From NCBI RefSeq assembly GCF_000282495.1, contig NZ_AKJE01000108.1, positions 99,258-163,257 of the forward strand: DNA of 64,000 bases, given 5' to 3'. The position numbers were made by a program, and so were the translations under genes. Under the pieces are notes generated by a model, which was not told the DNA's origin, searched no databases, and was given only the letters and a program-made list of their open reading frames with translations. The number at the start of each line of letters is the position of its first letter. Positions within the stretch are counted from its first letter, which is position 1. Source of the stretch: Pseudomonas sp. GM79 (GTDB taxonomy: Bacteria; Pseudomonadota; Gammaproteobacteria; Pseudomonadales; Pseudomonadaceae). Shown here in pieces: positions 1 to 8,829 of the stretch.

Positions 1-357
1 TTATCCCTTTGGGGTCACCTCGTTGACAGGCGCGCATGGCACCGTTTTGATGAGGTGCTTACCGACGATGCGCTCTATGACTGCAGCATCTTCGGATATA
101 CACCTGTTTCGGGTATTGACGCGATTCGAGGGATGTTTGATCAGGAAGGCCATGCTCGGGCGCATCACACGACCAATGTGTATGTGCAAGATGGGCTAGG
201 AGACGAACTCATCGCGGAGTCCAAAGGTCTGGGGCTGCTGGCTAATGGGGCAGTCGCAAGCGTTACCTTCCTGGACCAGCTTCGGCCAACCCTGGCGGGT
301 TGGCGTCTAGCGAGTCGCGTGCTGAAAATCGAACCTGTGTCCGGTTCAGATGACTGA
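1..357 (+). CDS. SnoaL-like (NTF2-fold) protein, 5' end outside window
   Basis: The frame is open from base 1 to the stop at 355-357, so the N-terminus lies off the left edge; about 118 residues are visible. The part reading VDRRAWHRFDEVLTDDALYD, followed by G-DAIRGMF and a later HHTTNVYV stretch, matches the SnoaL-like branch of the NTF2 fold, small cone-shaped proteins that act as hydratases, isomerases or ligand binders. No catalytic residue can be assigned. It converges on the SDR gene 70 bases downstream. An internal GTG at 55 gives a shorter reading, but the upstream residues fit the family better. Function beyond the fold is unknown. Confidence 0.7.
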   Translation, partial: LSLWGHLVDRRAWHRFDEVLTDDALYDCSIFGYTPVSGIDAIRGMFDQEGHARAHHTTNVYVQDGLGDELIAESKGLGLLANGAVASVTFLDQLRPTLAGWRLASRVLKIEPVSGSDD

Positions 358-426
358 TTCGGTCATTGCGGATTGCGACAGGAAGTCGCCCCATCACCAC
401 TGACGGGGCGCTGCTGTTCCAGCTAC

Positions 427-1185
427 TCAGCCGTGGGTCGGTTTTACAGTGCTAAGCATGCTCAGGACATTGTCGTACGTGCCATTGGCCTCTGCGTAGC
501 GCACGAACCTGGCGCGCTCTACGATAATCTCGTGCGCCCCCGGGTCGGCATGCAGGAGAGTCATGGTTTCGGAGAGGAAGTCCTCCAGCGGCATGGACTG
601 TTCATCGTCCTGCTGGCCAAACAAAGTCGTTCGCACACCCGGCGGCGCTACTTCGATTACCCTGACAGACGCGTCGACGAGTTGGACGCGCAGGCTCTCG
701 GTGAAAGAGTGGATCGCAGCCTTGGTTGCGTTGTAGGTGGGGGTGGCCGGTAGCGGGACGAACGCCAGCGCAGACGTGACGTTCATGATGACTGCGTCGG
801 CTTTGCCCACCAGTTGCGGCAAGAAGGCATACACCATCCGAATCGTGCCGAGCAGGTTTATGGTGACTGTATCTTCGGCAATCTGCTGGCAGCTGGGGTC
901 ACGGAGGTTTTCCCCCAGCATGATGCCCGCGTTGTTTACCAAGACGTTCAGTTCAGGGTAGTTGGCAGCCACCGTTTCGCTCGCATGGGTGATTGAAGCG
1001 GGGTCTGCTACATCGAGTACGATCGCTTCGATGCCCGGGTGATCGGTCGTAATTTGGTCGAGCAGCTCTTCACGTCGGCCGGCGACGATTACCTTATTGC
1101 CCGCCTCATGAAAGCGCAGCGCCAAGCCAAGCCCTATGCCTGAGGTACCGCCGGTGATCAGGATCGTGTTGCCTGTGGTCTTCAT
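427..1185 (-). CDS. SDR-family oxidoreductase (DltE-like)
   Basis: 252 residues of a classical short-chain dehydrogenase/reductase. The nucleotide-binding TGGTSGIG motif is at residues 11-18, NNAG at 84-87, a serine near 138, and the catalytic YxxxK at Y151/K155. The sequence resembles the DltE/COG3967 group of NAD(P)-dependent cytoplasmic dehydrogenases; the substrate is not known. It is divergent from a TetR regulator 120 bases away, with two palindromic operators between them, so the regulator probably represses this gene and itself. Length is normal and the gene appears intact. Confidence 0.88.
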   Translation of the reverse strand: MKTTGNTILITGGTSGIGLGLALRFHEAGNKVIVAGRREELLDQITTDHPGIEAIVLDVADPASITHASETVAANYPELNVLVNNAGIMLGENLRDPSCQQIAEDTVTINLLGTIRMVYAFLPQLVGKADAVIMNVTSALAFVPLPATPTYNATKAAIHSFTESLRVQLVDASVRVIEVAPPGVRTTLFGQQDDEQSMPLEDFLSETMTLLHADPGAHEIIVERARFVRYAEANGTYDNVLSMLSTVKPTHG

Positions 1186-1221
1186 GAAATGATTTCCTGT
1201 GCATTGTGGTTACAATAACCA

Positions 1222-1272
1222 AAAGCGGACAGATATCCGTTTTACCGAAGCCTAGCGGACAGCTGTCCGTTT
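1222..1272. promoter_or_regulatory. Two palindromic operators between SDR and TetR genes
   Basis: A perfect 14-base palindrome CGGACAGCTGTCCG lies at 1256-1269. A degenerate copy, CGGACAGATATCCG, lies at 1226-1239. Both are preceded by AG and followed by TTT, and their centres are 30 bases apart, close to three helical turns. They sit in the divergent SDR/TetR gap, where TetR-family autoregulators usually bind. The palindromes are seen directly; their role is inferred. Confidence 0.75.
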
Positions 1273-1304
1273 CGCAAGAGCATCCCGTTTGGGAAGGAGG
1301 ACGA

Positions 1305-1889
1305 GTGCCGCAGCAGATGGACACACCGTTGCGTTCGGACGCGCTACAGAATCGTGAACGTATCTTGAAAGTGGCGATCACCGAGTTGACGCGTTCGGCG
1401 GACGTACCGCTGAGCGCAATCGCTAAGAAGGCGGGTGTCGGGCAGGCTACCTTTTACCGCAACTTCCCCAACCGAGAGGCCTTGATAATGGAGGTCTACC
1501 GCTACGAGATGGAGCAGGTCGCTGATCTCGCAGCCCACTTGCTCCAGACCTGTCCGCCGGACCAGGCCCTGCGGGAGTGGATGGATCGCCTTGCCCAATA
1601 CGCCTTGACCAAGGCTGGCCTGGCGGATGCAATCCGTCAGGCCGCCAGCGCACGAGACTGCCCAGGGAAATCGGGTTATGCCCCGGTGGCCGCTGCGGCC
1701 CAACTCCTGCTCGGCGTTAACGAGGAGGCCGGTACCATTCGCCCGGGAGTTACCACGGACGACTTCTTTCTGGCCATCGCCGGCATTTGGCAGATCGATT
1801 CCGGTGGAGACTGGCAACCACGCCTCACCCGGCTCATGGACCTCGTCATGGACGGATTGCGCGCGGGCGCACCCGCACGCGTTCCCTAG
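1305..1889 (+). CDS. TetR/AcrR-family transcriptional regulator
   Basis: 194 residues from a GTG start chosen because AAGGAGG lies just upstream (about 1293-1300); a longer reading from 1206 would run through both operators. Residues about 15-60 form the TetR helix-turn-helix, with LSAIAKKAGVGQATFYRNFP typical of the recognition helix region. The C-terminal ligand-binding half is TetR_C-like (LAQYALTKAGLADAIRQAA). It is probably a dimeric repressor of itself and the divergent SDR gene, released by an unknown ligand. Confidence 0.88.
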   Translation: MPQQMDTPLRSDALQNRERILKVAITELTRSADVPLSAIAKKAGVGQATFYRNFPNREALIMEVYRYEMEQVADLAAHLLQTCPPDQALREWMDRLAQYALTKAGLADAIRQAASARDCPGKSGYAPVAAAAQLLLGVNEEAGTIRPGVTTDDFFLAIAGIWQIDSGGDWQPRLTRLMDLVMDGLRAGAPARVP

Positions 1890-2008
1890 CTTGGCCAAGA
1901 GGGGCTTGCTCCGCCTGGATCCAGATGGGTGTTGGCCGAACGATTACGCAAGAAGAGAAAACGAATAGGAGGTATCGATTGCCAGCCCCATACTAAAGTC
2001 CGGCCAAC

Positions 2009-2191
2009 TTACTGGGTATTTGAGTTCGATTGTTGGCTTTGTTTTGACGAAGCCTTTCTACCTAAAACGTACCAGGGCCAGGCGTTGGCTCCGGCTACCA
2101 CAGCCAATAGTATCCAACCTTCCAAGAGCTTTTCATTGGTGTTTAAACTTCCGTGTACTTCGATAATTTCGCATGCTTCGTATAGTTTCAA
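2009..2191 (-). CDS. Small conserved-looking protein, TTG start
   Basis: A 60-residue reading frame with a TTG start preceded by AGGAG nine bases upstream (2201-2205 on the plus strand). The core, NEKLLEGWILLAVVAGANAWPWYVLGRK, resembles small Pseudomonas proteins of unknown function in which a 'leaky' GW-LL-V motif precedes YVLG. The hydrophobic middle is too short and polar to be a sure membrane segment. It stands alone between the TetR gene and the oprD-like gene. The rest of 1890-2367 shows no other gene. Confidence 0.5.
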   Translation of the reverse strand: MKLYEACEIIEVHGSLNTNEKLLEGWILLAVVAGANAWPWYVLGRKASSKQSQQSNSNTQ

Positions 2192-2367
2192 AATTATTTA
2201 CTCCTGACAAATGGATAGGTGATTTTCACTTGTATTACTAAGTGCTAATGGTAGAAAGAGCTGCCCTGTTTCTTGGCAGTATTCTGATTTAAATAAGCCA
2301 CGGTTATTTTCGGGTGTTGCGCCGCAGGCCAATAAGGAACGGATATATTGTTCGCATCTCTTTCGGT

Positions 2368-3615
2368 TTACAAAATATTGATAGGGTACGTGAGGATCAC
2401 ACGATTCTCATCGTAATCAGAGTTGTTGAAGTCACGACGCACGCTTGCATTGCGCCAGCGTACGGCCAGGTTCTTGGCGGGGCCACTCTGGATTACATAA
2501 CCAAGTTCCGTTTCGCGAACCCATTCAGAGCCGTTATCGATCTTTTGCAGCCTGACATCCTCACCACGAACGTAACGGGTCATCAACGAAAGCCCCGGCA
2601 GTCCGTATCCTGCAAAGTTTAGGTCGTAGCGCAATTGCCAAGACTTTTCCCTGGGGTTGTCGAACGCATGGTTAAATGTATTGTTCGCCAGGTAGATGCC
2701 CCCCGTACCGGAAATCCGCATCCATCCGGTGTCACCGCTGACTTGTTGAAGACCAATACTGAAAGTGTGCTCATACACCCCTAAACCAATCATCAGCGAA
2801 GCCGTGCGGTTATCCAGTCGTCCCGCTTTGGCGCTGCCATCATCCTTGCCCCAAAAATAGCCGATGTTTGTATTTAGTGTGGCCGATGTCGATAGCTGCC
2901 AGCGTTGGTTAAGTCCAACGTATTGCTGTTGATAGATGTCTTCGAGTTGTCCTGACCAAAGGCGAATCGTGGTGTTCTTGGACTCAGAGCGATAATCCCC
3001 TCCCAGATAGTTGAAAGCGTCACTGTGGGCGCTGCCGAAGGCCAAGTCCTCCATGGAGGAGTCGTTACGCAAGCTGCTTTTGTTGAGTTGGCCTGCATAG
3101 AGCGTCCAATGTTTTATATCTTGTGAGGATAATTGAGCGCCTTCGAAGGTTTGCGGCAATGCGCGGAAGTCGTCGGCGGTCACGATCGGCAGATTTGGCA
3201 TCCATTCGCCGACCTTCAGTTCCGTTGCGCCAAGTCGCGCCTTGAGCGCTACCCCGAGCCGGCCGAAATTGTCTGCCGGTTCTCCATCTCTATCCTTGGG
3301 TAGCAATAATGCGCCGTAACGGCCGGCACCACCGTCCAGTTTCACGGCGTATTTGCCAAGCACGTCGACTCCGACGCCAATAGTGCCGGAGGTAAAGCCA
3401 GAGCGAAGATCGAAGATGAAGCTTTGCGTCCATTCTCGGGCCTTATCCTGCGGATAGTTCGGCGCTGTGAAAGTGCGTTCAAAAAAGAAGTTTCTGAGTG
3501 TCAGGTTTGCAGTGCTGTCTTCGACTAAACCCTGAGCAAAGCTGCTCGGTTGCAACAGCATGGTTGACACGAGGAGTGCGCCCGTTACATGTAATGCTTT
3601 TGAATTCAAGACCAT
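2368..3615 (-). CDS. OprD-family outer-membrane porin
   Basis: 415 residues with a signal peptide (hydrophobic VTGALLVSTMLLQ, cleavage near SFA-QG, residue 27-28). The mature start, LVEDSTANLTLRNFFFER, and the C-terminal YVIQSGPAKNLAVRWRNA followed by DENRVILTYPINIL are hallmarks of OprD porins, 18-stranded barrels for small carboxylate substrates or amino acids. AGGGGA precedes the ATG. It lies last in a minus-strand group with a DHDPS-family lyase, an MFS permease and an IclR regulator, so it probably admits the same unidentified acid. Confidence 0.9.
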   Translation of the reverse strand: MVLNSKALHVTGALLVSTMLLQPSSFAQGLVEDSTANLTLRNFFFERTFTAPNYPQDKAREWTQSFIFDLRSGFTSGTIGVGVDVLGKYAVKLDGGAGRYGALLLPKDRDGEPADNFGRLGVALKARLGATELKVGEWMPNLPIVTADDFRALPQTFEGAQLSSQDIKHWTLYAGQLNKSSLRNDSSMEDLAFGSAHSDAFNYLGGDYRSESKNTTIRLWSGQLEDIYQQQYVGLNQRWQLSTSATLNTNIGYFWGKDDGSAKAGRLDNRTASLMIGLGVYEHTFSIGLQQVSGDTGWMRISGTGGIYLANNTFNHAFDNPREKSWQLRYDLNFAGYGLPGLSLMTRYVRGEDVRLQKIDNGSEWVRETELGYVIQSGPAKNLAVRWRNASVRRDFNNSDYDENRVILTYPINIL

Positions 3616-3750
3616 GATTTTCCCCTGTTGTTTTTATTGAAGGGCACAAGCGATCTGCAATTCCCTTGGGAGACAATTCTGCGAATTGCTCGTCTGGGGG
3701 AACTGATCGACTATTGGGTCAGGTATCTCAATGGGTACGAGCGTAGAGAC

Positions 3751-3774
3751 AGGGCTTCGCAGTAGCGGAGCCCT
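3751..3774. other. Intergenic inverted repeat upstream of the porin
   Basis: AGGGCTTCGC and GCGGAGCCCT pair around a four-base loop, with one wobble position. It lies between the DHDPS-family gene and the porin. There is no T-run on the minus strand, so it is more likely an mRNA-stability or processing hairpin than a terminator for this minus-strand set. Confidence 0.45.
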
Positions 3775-3829
3775 ATTTTGATATGAGCGTCCGGACGGGA
3801 GACACTAAAGTGCCGCGCCGTCCGTTGGA

Positions 3830-4759
3830 TCAGATCAGGCCGGCGGAGCGCAGTGCATCGGCGATTTCGCGGTCAGCACCTTCTGCGAGCGGCAGCAGCG
3901 GCGAACGGACAGTTGCGTGATCCAGGATGCCGCGAGCAACCAAGCCATGCTTCAGTGCCACGGTGCCTTCCATGTGGGAACCGCGGTGGTAGACGTTGCG
4001 TGTCACCGGCAGCAGTTTGTCGTGGATGGCGCGAGCAGCTGGGTAATCCTTACGTTTGCCTGCAGCGATCAGCTCGATCAGCGGTTCTGGGGTCAGACCG
4101 CCGTAGCCAACCAGGGCACCATCCACATCGAACATGGTGTGCAGCAGGTATTCGTCGTGGCAGGTGAGGATCTGCAGGTCCGGTACTTCCTTGCGGATTA
4201 CCGGAATCTCTGTGTCCCAGCGACGCATGTTGCGCACGCCATTCTTCATTGCGAACACGCCCGGCTGTTTGGCGATTTCCAGTTGGGTTTCCAGGTCATA
4301 AGTGGCCTTGGTGACATCCGGGTACTGGAACAGGATCAGCGGCAAGCCGCTGTGCTCGTAGATCGCACGGTAGCGATCCTGCGCTGCGCCTTTCTGGTAG
4401 CCAAAGCGCAACCAACCGTGAGACGGATAAACCAAGCCTGCTGCAGCACCATTATCTACGGCGCGCTTGGCCTCCTCGGCAGCCACTTGAGTACCTTCTC
4501 CGGTAATGCCAGCGATCACGGGAAGACGGCCCTCGCACGACTCGTTGAAGGCTCGGATGACTTGGGCCTGTTCCGCCTGGGTCAGGAATGTTCCTTCCCC
4601 CGCATGGCCGAGAACCACCAGGCCTTTGACTCCGTCGAAGCTGCCCAGCCAGGACCCCAGTTTTTGGATCGCGTCGTAATCGACCTTGCCATCGCGAGTA
4701 AACGGGGTGACAGGAGCCGGTACCAGGCCTTTGAGATCGATCGTATTATTAGTGCTCAT
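3830..4759 (-). CDS. DHDPS/N-acetylneuraminate-lyase family enzyme
   Basis: 309 residues of a class I (Schiff-base) aldolase-type TIM barrel. The pyruvate-binding loop GHAGEG is at 51-56, the conserved tyrosine in LFQYPD is Y146, and the Schiff-base lysine in AMKNG is K172. The family includes dihydrodipicolinate synthase, KDG aldolase and sugar-acid dehydratases. The sequence does not fix the substrate, and its context (IclR, MFS, OprD) argues for catabolism of an imported organic acid rather than lysine synthesis. It is a different branch from the second DHDPS-family gene at 11.9 kb. Confidence 0.85.
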   Translation of the reverse strand: MSTNNTIDLKGLVPAPVTPFTRDGKVDYDAIQKLGSWLGSFDGVKGLVVLGHAGEGTFLTQAEQAQVIRAFNESCEGRLPVIAGITGEGTQVAAEEAKRAVDNGAAAGLVYPSHGWLRFGYQKGAAQDRYRAIYEHSGLPLILFQYPDVTKATYDLETQLEIAKQPGVFAMKNGVRNMRRWDTEIPVIRKEVPDLQILTCHDEYLLHTMFDVDGALVGYGGLTPEPLIELIAAGKRKDYPAARAIHDKLLPVTRNVYHRGSHMEGTVALKHGLVARGILDHATVRSPLLPLAEGADREIADALRSAGLI

Positions 4760-4889
4760 TTTATTTCCTCTGTTTACAAAGTTTCCGCAGCTAACGCGTG
4801 CAGTGGCGCAAAAAACACTAATGAGTATTTTTTGAGGTTAATTGGGAGGATCAGACTTGCAGTTTTTATGGCGCGACAAGTGTCCGTAG

Positions 4890-6281
4890 TTACGGAGACA
4901 GTTCTTCTAGAATTCGACCTTTTGTTTCAATCGCAAACAACGCTGTAATACATCCGGTAACTACCAGTACTGCCGCAAATACACCGAATACGTAATGCAC
5001 CCCGGCACCGGATACCGCAAGTCCTACCACGAGCGGCCCGGCGGCCGATCCAAGACGCAGCCACGCGCTTCCCAGTCCTGTGCCAAGGGCCCGCAGGCGA
5101 GTGGGATAGAGTTCGGCTGAGTACAGGTAAAGAGAGAAGGTGACTGTTTGCACCAAGGCATACCCCAAGCCCGCCAGCATCAGGATCTGTAATGGGGTGG
5201 TCGCCCCGGTAAGCGCGAGGCAGGACAATGGAACAGCCGCCAGAAACAACGCTCCGATATACCAGCGGCGTCGGCCGATCTTGTCGATCAGGAGTGCACA
5301 GATGACGGCCGCGACAACGCCACCGGCCGATGTAATGAAGCCATAGGCGAGACTGGTGTCCAGAGACAGGTTGAAGTGTTGACGATAGAGGGTTGGCAGC
5401 CAGGTGATCAAGCCGTTGGCTACCATGTAGGCGCCGAACCACATGGACCAGATGACCATTGACCGCTTGAAGTACATGCCTCGGAACAGTTCTCGCCAGC
5501 CCTGAGTGCTCTTTTGCGCCTGAATTTGTGGAACCTCGACGGGGGGCGCCAGTTTCTTTCCAGTCTTAAGTGCGCTGTTTTCCAGGCGAGTAACGATACG
5601 ATCAGCCTCATCGAGCCTGCCTTTGGAGGCCAGCCAGCGTGGTGACTCAAACAGAAAGAACCGTAGCGGAATCAACAGTGTCGCGGGCACCAACCCTACC
5701 GCGAACATCGCTTTCCAGCCGTAGATTGGGACTAGCAGATAGCCGATTATTCCCGCGCCTACTAGTCCGAGCAGGAACATCACCTCATAAAGCAGGAAGA
5801 ATCTACCGCGCTTCTTCGAACTGATGAGTTCGTTCACATAAGCACTGGCTACCGGTACTTCACCCCCCGTGCCGATACCCTGGAGGAAACGGAATGCCAT
5901 CATGGCAGCCGCCCCCGATGCGAAAAGGCAAGCAATGTCCATCGCAACAAACAAGAGAATGGTGAAGGTAAGTACCTTCATCCGTCCGATACGTTCAGCT
6001 AACCAGCCGAAAAACACCGCTCCAAACAGTTGGCCTATGTAGCCGGACGAAAGAAGCATGCCGATCTGTGTGGGGGTAAGATTCCATTCTTTTGCGAGCA
6101 CTGGCATCGCATAAGCAATTGCAATAACCGTGTAACCGTCAAAGAAGGTGGCCGCACCAATAATATTTCTTGCCCAGAACACTTGTTTGGTCATGGGTAA
6201 GCGTTCAAGCCTTGCACTTATATTGGCTTGGCTTTTGACACCCTCAATTAAGGGTTCTGTTTCTATATTCTGCATCAACAT
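4890..6281 (-). CDS. MFS transporter (sugar/aromatic acid symporter type)
   Basis: 463 residues from the ATG at 6281, which has GGAAG four bases upstream; the frame extends 21 codons further but without a ribosome site. About 12 hydrophobic segments are visible. The MFS loop motif WLAERIGRMKVL follows TM2 and the second-half copy LLIDKIGRRRW is present, as in sugar-porter and AAHS families. It is an inner-membrane proton symporter for an unknown substrate. It lies 130 bases upstream of the lyase gene and downstream of the IclR gene, all on the minus strand. Confidence 0.88.
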   Translation of the reverse strand: MLMQNIETEPLIEGVKSQANISARLERLPMTKQVFWARNIIGAATFFDGYTVIAIAYAMPVLAKEWNLTPTQIGMLLSSGYIGQLFGAVFFGWLAERIGRMKVLTFTILLFVAMDIACLFASGAAAMMAFRFLQGIGTGGEVPVASAYVNELISSKKRGRFFLLYEVMFLLGLVGAGIIGYLLVPIYGWKAMFAVGLVPATLLIPLRFFLFESPRWLASKGRLDEADRIVTRLENSALKTGKKLAPPVEVPQIQAQKSTQGWRELFRGMYFKRSMVIWSMWFGAYMVANGLITWLPTLYRQHFNLSLDTSLAYGFITSAGGVVAAVICALLIDKIGRRRWYIGALFLAAVPLSCLALTGATTPLQILMLAGLGYALVQTVTFSLYLYSAELYPTRLRALGTGLGSAWLRLGSAAGPLVVGLAVSGAGVHYVFGVFAAVLVVTGCITALFAIETKGRILEELSP

Positions 6282-6411
6282 AGCACTTCCTTTCTTATTT
6301 TCAGATTGTAGAGGCGTGCGGGTGCTAGCATTCTGTGTGGGCACAATGCTGGAGGTTTTTTACAGCTTTAGCGGGCTTAAATGTAAACCCGTTTTATCTC
6401 GTGATAAGAAT

Positions 6412-7263
6412 CTAGAAGTACGAGCCGATACTGCCGTTGGCTTCGAGCGCTTTTCCGATATCCTTGGCTGCTTCCAGTGTGGAGTTCAATGCGCGGCATC
6501 GTAGTTCATCCGCAGTACATCTGACCGAAGGTGCCGCGATGCTGATTGCACCCACCGGATACCCGTCAATATCCAGTACGGGTACCGCAAGAATTCTTAA
6601 GCCATCGGTGAACAGGGATTCGGTTAGAACGAAACCGTCCTCACGAATCTGCACAAGCAAGTCCTGAAGGGCTGGCTCAGTGGCGTGGGGTTTAATAATG
6701 AATGGTGTTGTGGGCGTCAGCATCTGGACTTTCTGTACCTGTTGTTCCGGCAAGAAGGCCAGTATTGACTGCCCGATAGCGGTCTGAGTTGCGGGTACTG
6801 TGGTACCGATACGGATATCCACGCCTAGTCGAGTGATACCCGCCCGCACCCGTTCTAGATACAGCACATCTGCACCTTGTAATACGGCAAAGCTCGCAGC
6901 TTCGTTGGTTTCACTGACCAAGCTGCGAAGAATTGGCCGCACGATGCTACGTAGGTCCGTACGAGCGATGGCGTGGAAACCAAGGTCGAGCACCTTGAGT
7001 GTCAGTGCGAAGCGACGACTTTCCGGGATTCTTGAAACATATCCCAGATCGACCAACGTATTGAGCATACGGAAGGTGGTACCTGGGTCGAGCTCAGCGG
7101 CCATGGCTATCTGGCTTAAGGTTTGTTCATCATTTTCAGAAGTGAAGGCTTCCAGCACCCGGAACCCCTTTGCAAGGGACTGAACAGTACTGCGTGCCTT
7201 TTTGTCATCAGTGTTCGACGTGGATTCGGTACTGGCAGTGTTTTGTTCAAGTGTCTTTATCAT
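6412..7263 (-). CDS. IclR-family transcriptional regulator
   Basis: 283 residues from the ATG at 7263, with AAGGCG upstream; an in-frame extension to 7401 is AT-rich and unlike coding sequence. The N-terminal winged helix (VQSLAKGFRVLEAF, LSQIAMAAELDPGTTFRMLNTLVDLGYV) is followed by the IclR effector domain (LRSIVRPILRSL, VGAISIAAPSVR). It is the first gene of the minus-strand set with the MFS, lyase and porin genes, which it probably controls in response to the substrate. Confidence 0.9.
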   Translation of the reverse strand: MIKTLEQNTASTESTSNTDDKKARSTVQSLAKGFRVLEAFTSENDEQTLSQIAMAAELDPGTTFRMLNTLVDLGYVSRIPESRRFALTLKVLDLGFHAIARTDLRSIVRPILRSLVSETNEAASFAVLQGADVLYLERVRAGITRLGVDIRIGTTVPATQTAIGQSILAFLPEQQVQKVQMLTPTTPFIIKPHATEPALQDLLVQIREDGFVLTESLFTDGLRILAVPVLDIDGYPVGAISIAAPSVRCTADELRCRALNSTLEAAKDIGKALEANGSIGSYF

Positions 7264-7731
7264 TTTTTCGCCTTTTTTGTTTTTTCGGATTGCGAAATTA
7301 TTTTCTTTCAAATAGAATATTATTTTTGGGCTTTGTTGTCCTATATCTATTTGCTGATTTTTAGTTTTTTTTATTCCATTTTTGAATATATGAATACGCA
7401 AAAACGCCGCTCATTTGAGCGGCGTTTTTTTTGTACGTAGTTTATTGGGCTTCGCTGAGGGGAGATCAAAATCGCCTACGGACATCATTCAGCTCACCTC
7501 TACAGCCTTAAACTGGATCGAACATCTGCCCCAATCCGCTCGAACCGTCTCTATTGCGAGTGCTCGGGTCAGTTGCCACGCGAACATCTCGCCAAGGCCG
7601 TTTTGTGGACGTTGGCAGAGGTTTGTTCACGGCCGGCCTCCTGAGAATATTTCCGTTGTGGAGCTTGTAGCCAATCTAATTGGTGAGTTAAATCTTTAAG
7701 TTATTACGTTAACTTTCGGAAAAACTCACCC
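7264..7731. other. Intergenic region without a supported gene
   Basis: The first 140 bases are very AT-rich and hold the IclR promoter. A strong terminator is at 7404-7432. The remaining 300 bases contain a 94-codon plus-strand frame (7415-7699) with no recognisable domain and no ribosome site, which is not called. The sequence just before 7732 holds the LysR promoter. Confidence 0.5.
7404..7432 (+). terminator. Strong rho-independent terminator
   Basis: ACGCCGCTCA and TGAGCGGCGT form a perfect 10-base stem with a tight TT centre, followed by eight T residues (7425-7432). Five A residues on the left side make it weakly bidirectional. No plus-strand gene is seen upstream of it, so its partner transcript is unclear. 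Confidence 0.85.
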
Positions 7732-8643
7732 ATGAGCAAGAAGAGCCCCCTGACCCAGGTCAGCGATTTTGATTTGCGCCTACTTCGATTGTTTAAAACG
7801 GTGGTGCAATGTGGCAGTTTTTCCGCCGCTGAAAGCACACTCGGCATCAGCCGCTCGGCGATCAGTCTGCACATGAGCGACCTGGAAAAACGTTTAGGCA
7901 TGCGGCTATGCCAGCGAGGGCGCGCCGGGTTCGCGCTGACCGATGAGGGCCGGGAGGTTCTGCGTTCCAGTGAAGCGGTGCTGGTAGCGATCGAGGGATT
8001 TCGCAGCGAGGTCAATCAGTTGCACAGCCAACTGCGCGGCGATCTGAATATCGGCGTCATGAACAACCTGGTGACACAGCCGAAAATGCGCATCACACGC
8101 GCCCTGAAATCACTGCGTGGCCAAGGGGATGGCGTCACGATCAACCTGAGCATGAGCACCCCCGGGGAGATTGAGCGAGGCCTGTTGGACGGGCGCCTGC
8201 ATGTCGGGGCAATCCCGTTGATTACGCCACTCTCGGGACTGGAGTACAGCTTGCTCTACGAGGAGCGTTCGAATCTTTATTGCAGCTGGGAGCATCCGTT
8301 GTTTGGTCGCACGCAGGAGGTGACCAACGATGATCTGCGGCATGTCGATGCGGTTGTCCCGAGTTACCGAATGACCGCTGAGGCGATCGGTCTTCATCAC
8401 CTGCTGGAATGTTCGGCGACCGCCACGGACCGCGAAGGCATCGCTTTTCTGATCCTCACGGGCAGCTACATCGGTTTTCTTCCCGACCACTTCGCCGCTG
8501 GCTGGGTCGAGAAGGGGTTGATGAAACCCCTTGCGCCACAGCGCCTGTATTTCGATGCACCACTGGCCGTGGTCACCTCGAAAAGCCGTCGACCAAGCCT
8601 GATTCTCGACCACTTCCTCGAAGCCATTCAGCAAACTCTTTAG
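7732..8643 (+). CDS. LysR-family transcriptional regulator
   Basis: 303 residues. The N-terminal winged helix carries the LysR signature (LRLFKTVVQCGSFSAAESTL, SRSAISLHMSDLEKRLG), followed by a periplasmic-binding-like effector domain (GDLNIGVMNN, and HVGAIPLITPLSGLEY). It lies directly upstream of, and on the same strand as, the amino-acid ABC importer and hydroxyproline-type genes, so it may activate that set. Unlike most LysR regulators it is not divergent from its likely target. A GntR regulator closes the same cluster, so control may be shared. Confidence 0.88.
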   Translation: MSKKSPLTQVSDFDLRLLRLFKTVVQCGSFSAAESTLGISRSAISLHMSDLEKRLGMRLCQRGRAGFALTDEGREVLRSSEAVLVAIEGFRSEVNQLHSQLRGDLNIGVMNNLVTQPKMRITRALKSLRGQGDGVTINLSMSTPGEIERGLLDGRLHVGAIPLITPLSGLEYSLLYEERSNLYCSWEHPLFGRTQEVTNDDLRHVDAVVPSYRMTAEAIGLHHLLECSATATDREGIAFLILTGSYIGFLPDHFAAGWVEKGLMKPLAPQRLYFDAPLAVVTSKSRRPSLILDHFLEAIQQTL

Positions 8644-8659
8644 TTTTCCCCCTCCCCAA

Positions 8660-8677
8660 AGCGGTCGTCCGACCGCT
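8660..8677 (+). terminator. Short hairpin after the LysR gene
   Basis: AGCGGTCG and CGACCGCT form an 8-base perfect stem with a two-base loop. The following bases (CGGTCATTTTCC) are only partly T-rich, so this is a weak terminator or a processing hairpin. Confidence 0.4.
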
Positions 8678-8711
8678 CGGTCATTTTCCTCATGAATTTT
8701 TTCGACGCGTG

Positions 8712-8749
8712 TTGACAGTTCGATTCATTCAAATCTATCTTGCATACAG
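8712..8749 (+). promoter_or_regulatory. Probable sigma-70 promoter of the ABC/hydroxyproline genes
   Basis: A perfect -35 TTGACA (8712-8717) is followed after 18 bases by TATCTT (8736-8741). Overlapping the -10 region, TTGCATACAG (8740-8749) resembles the TNGTATACNA-type sites of GntR/FCD regulators. This would suit the GntR gene at the end of the cluster. The promoter elements are visible; the operator reading is inference. Confidence 0.5.
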
Positions 8750-8829
8750 CGCTGCACACATGATGGCGCACAGTGATGTTGAATTTGTACCTTCCTGCCT
8801 ACAAGAACGAAATCATCGGAGAGGTCAAA

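Noticed and set aside
3917..4948. 343-codon open frame on the plus strand over the DHDPS-family gene
   Set aside because: Antisense to a gene with all catalytic residues present; composition is shadow-like.
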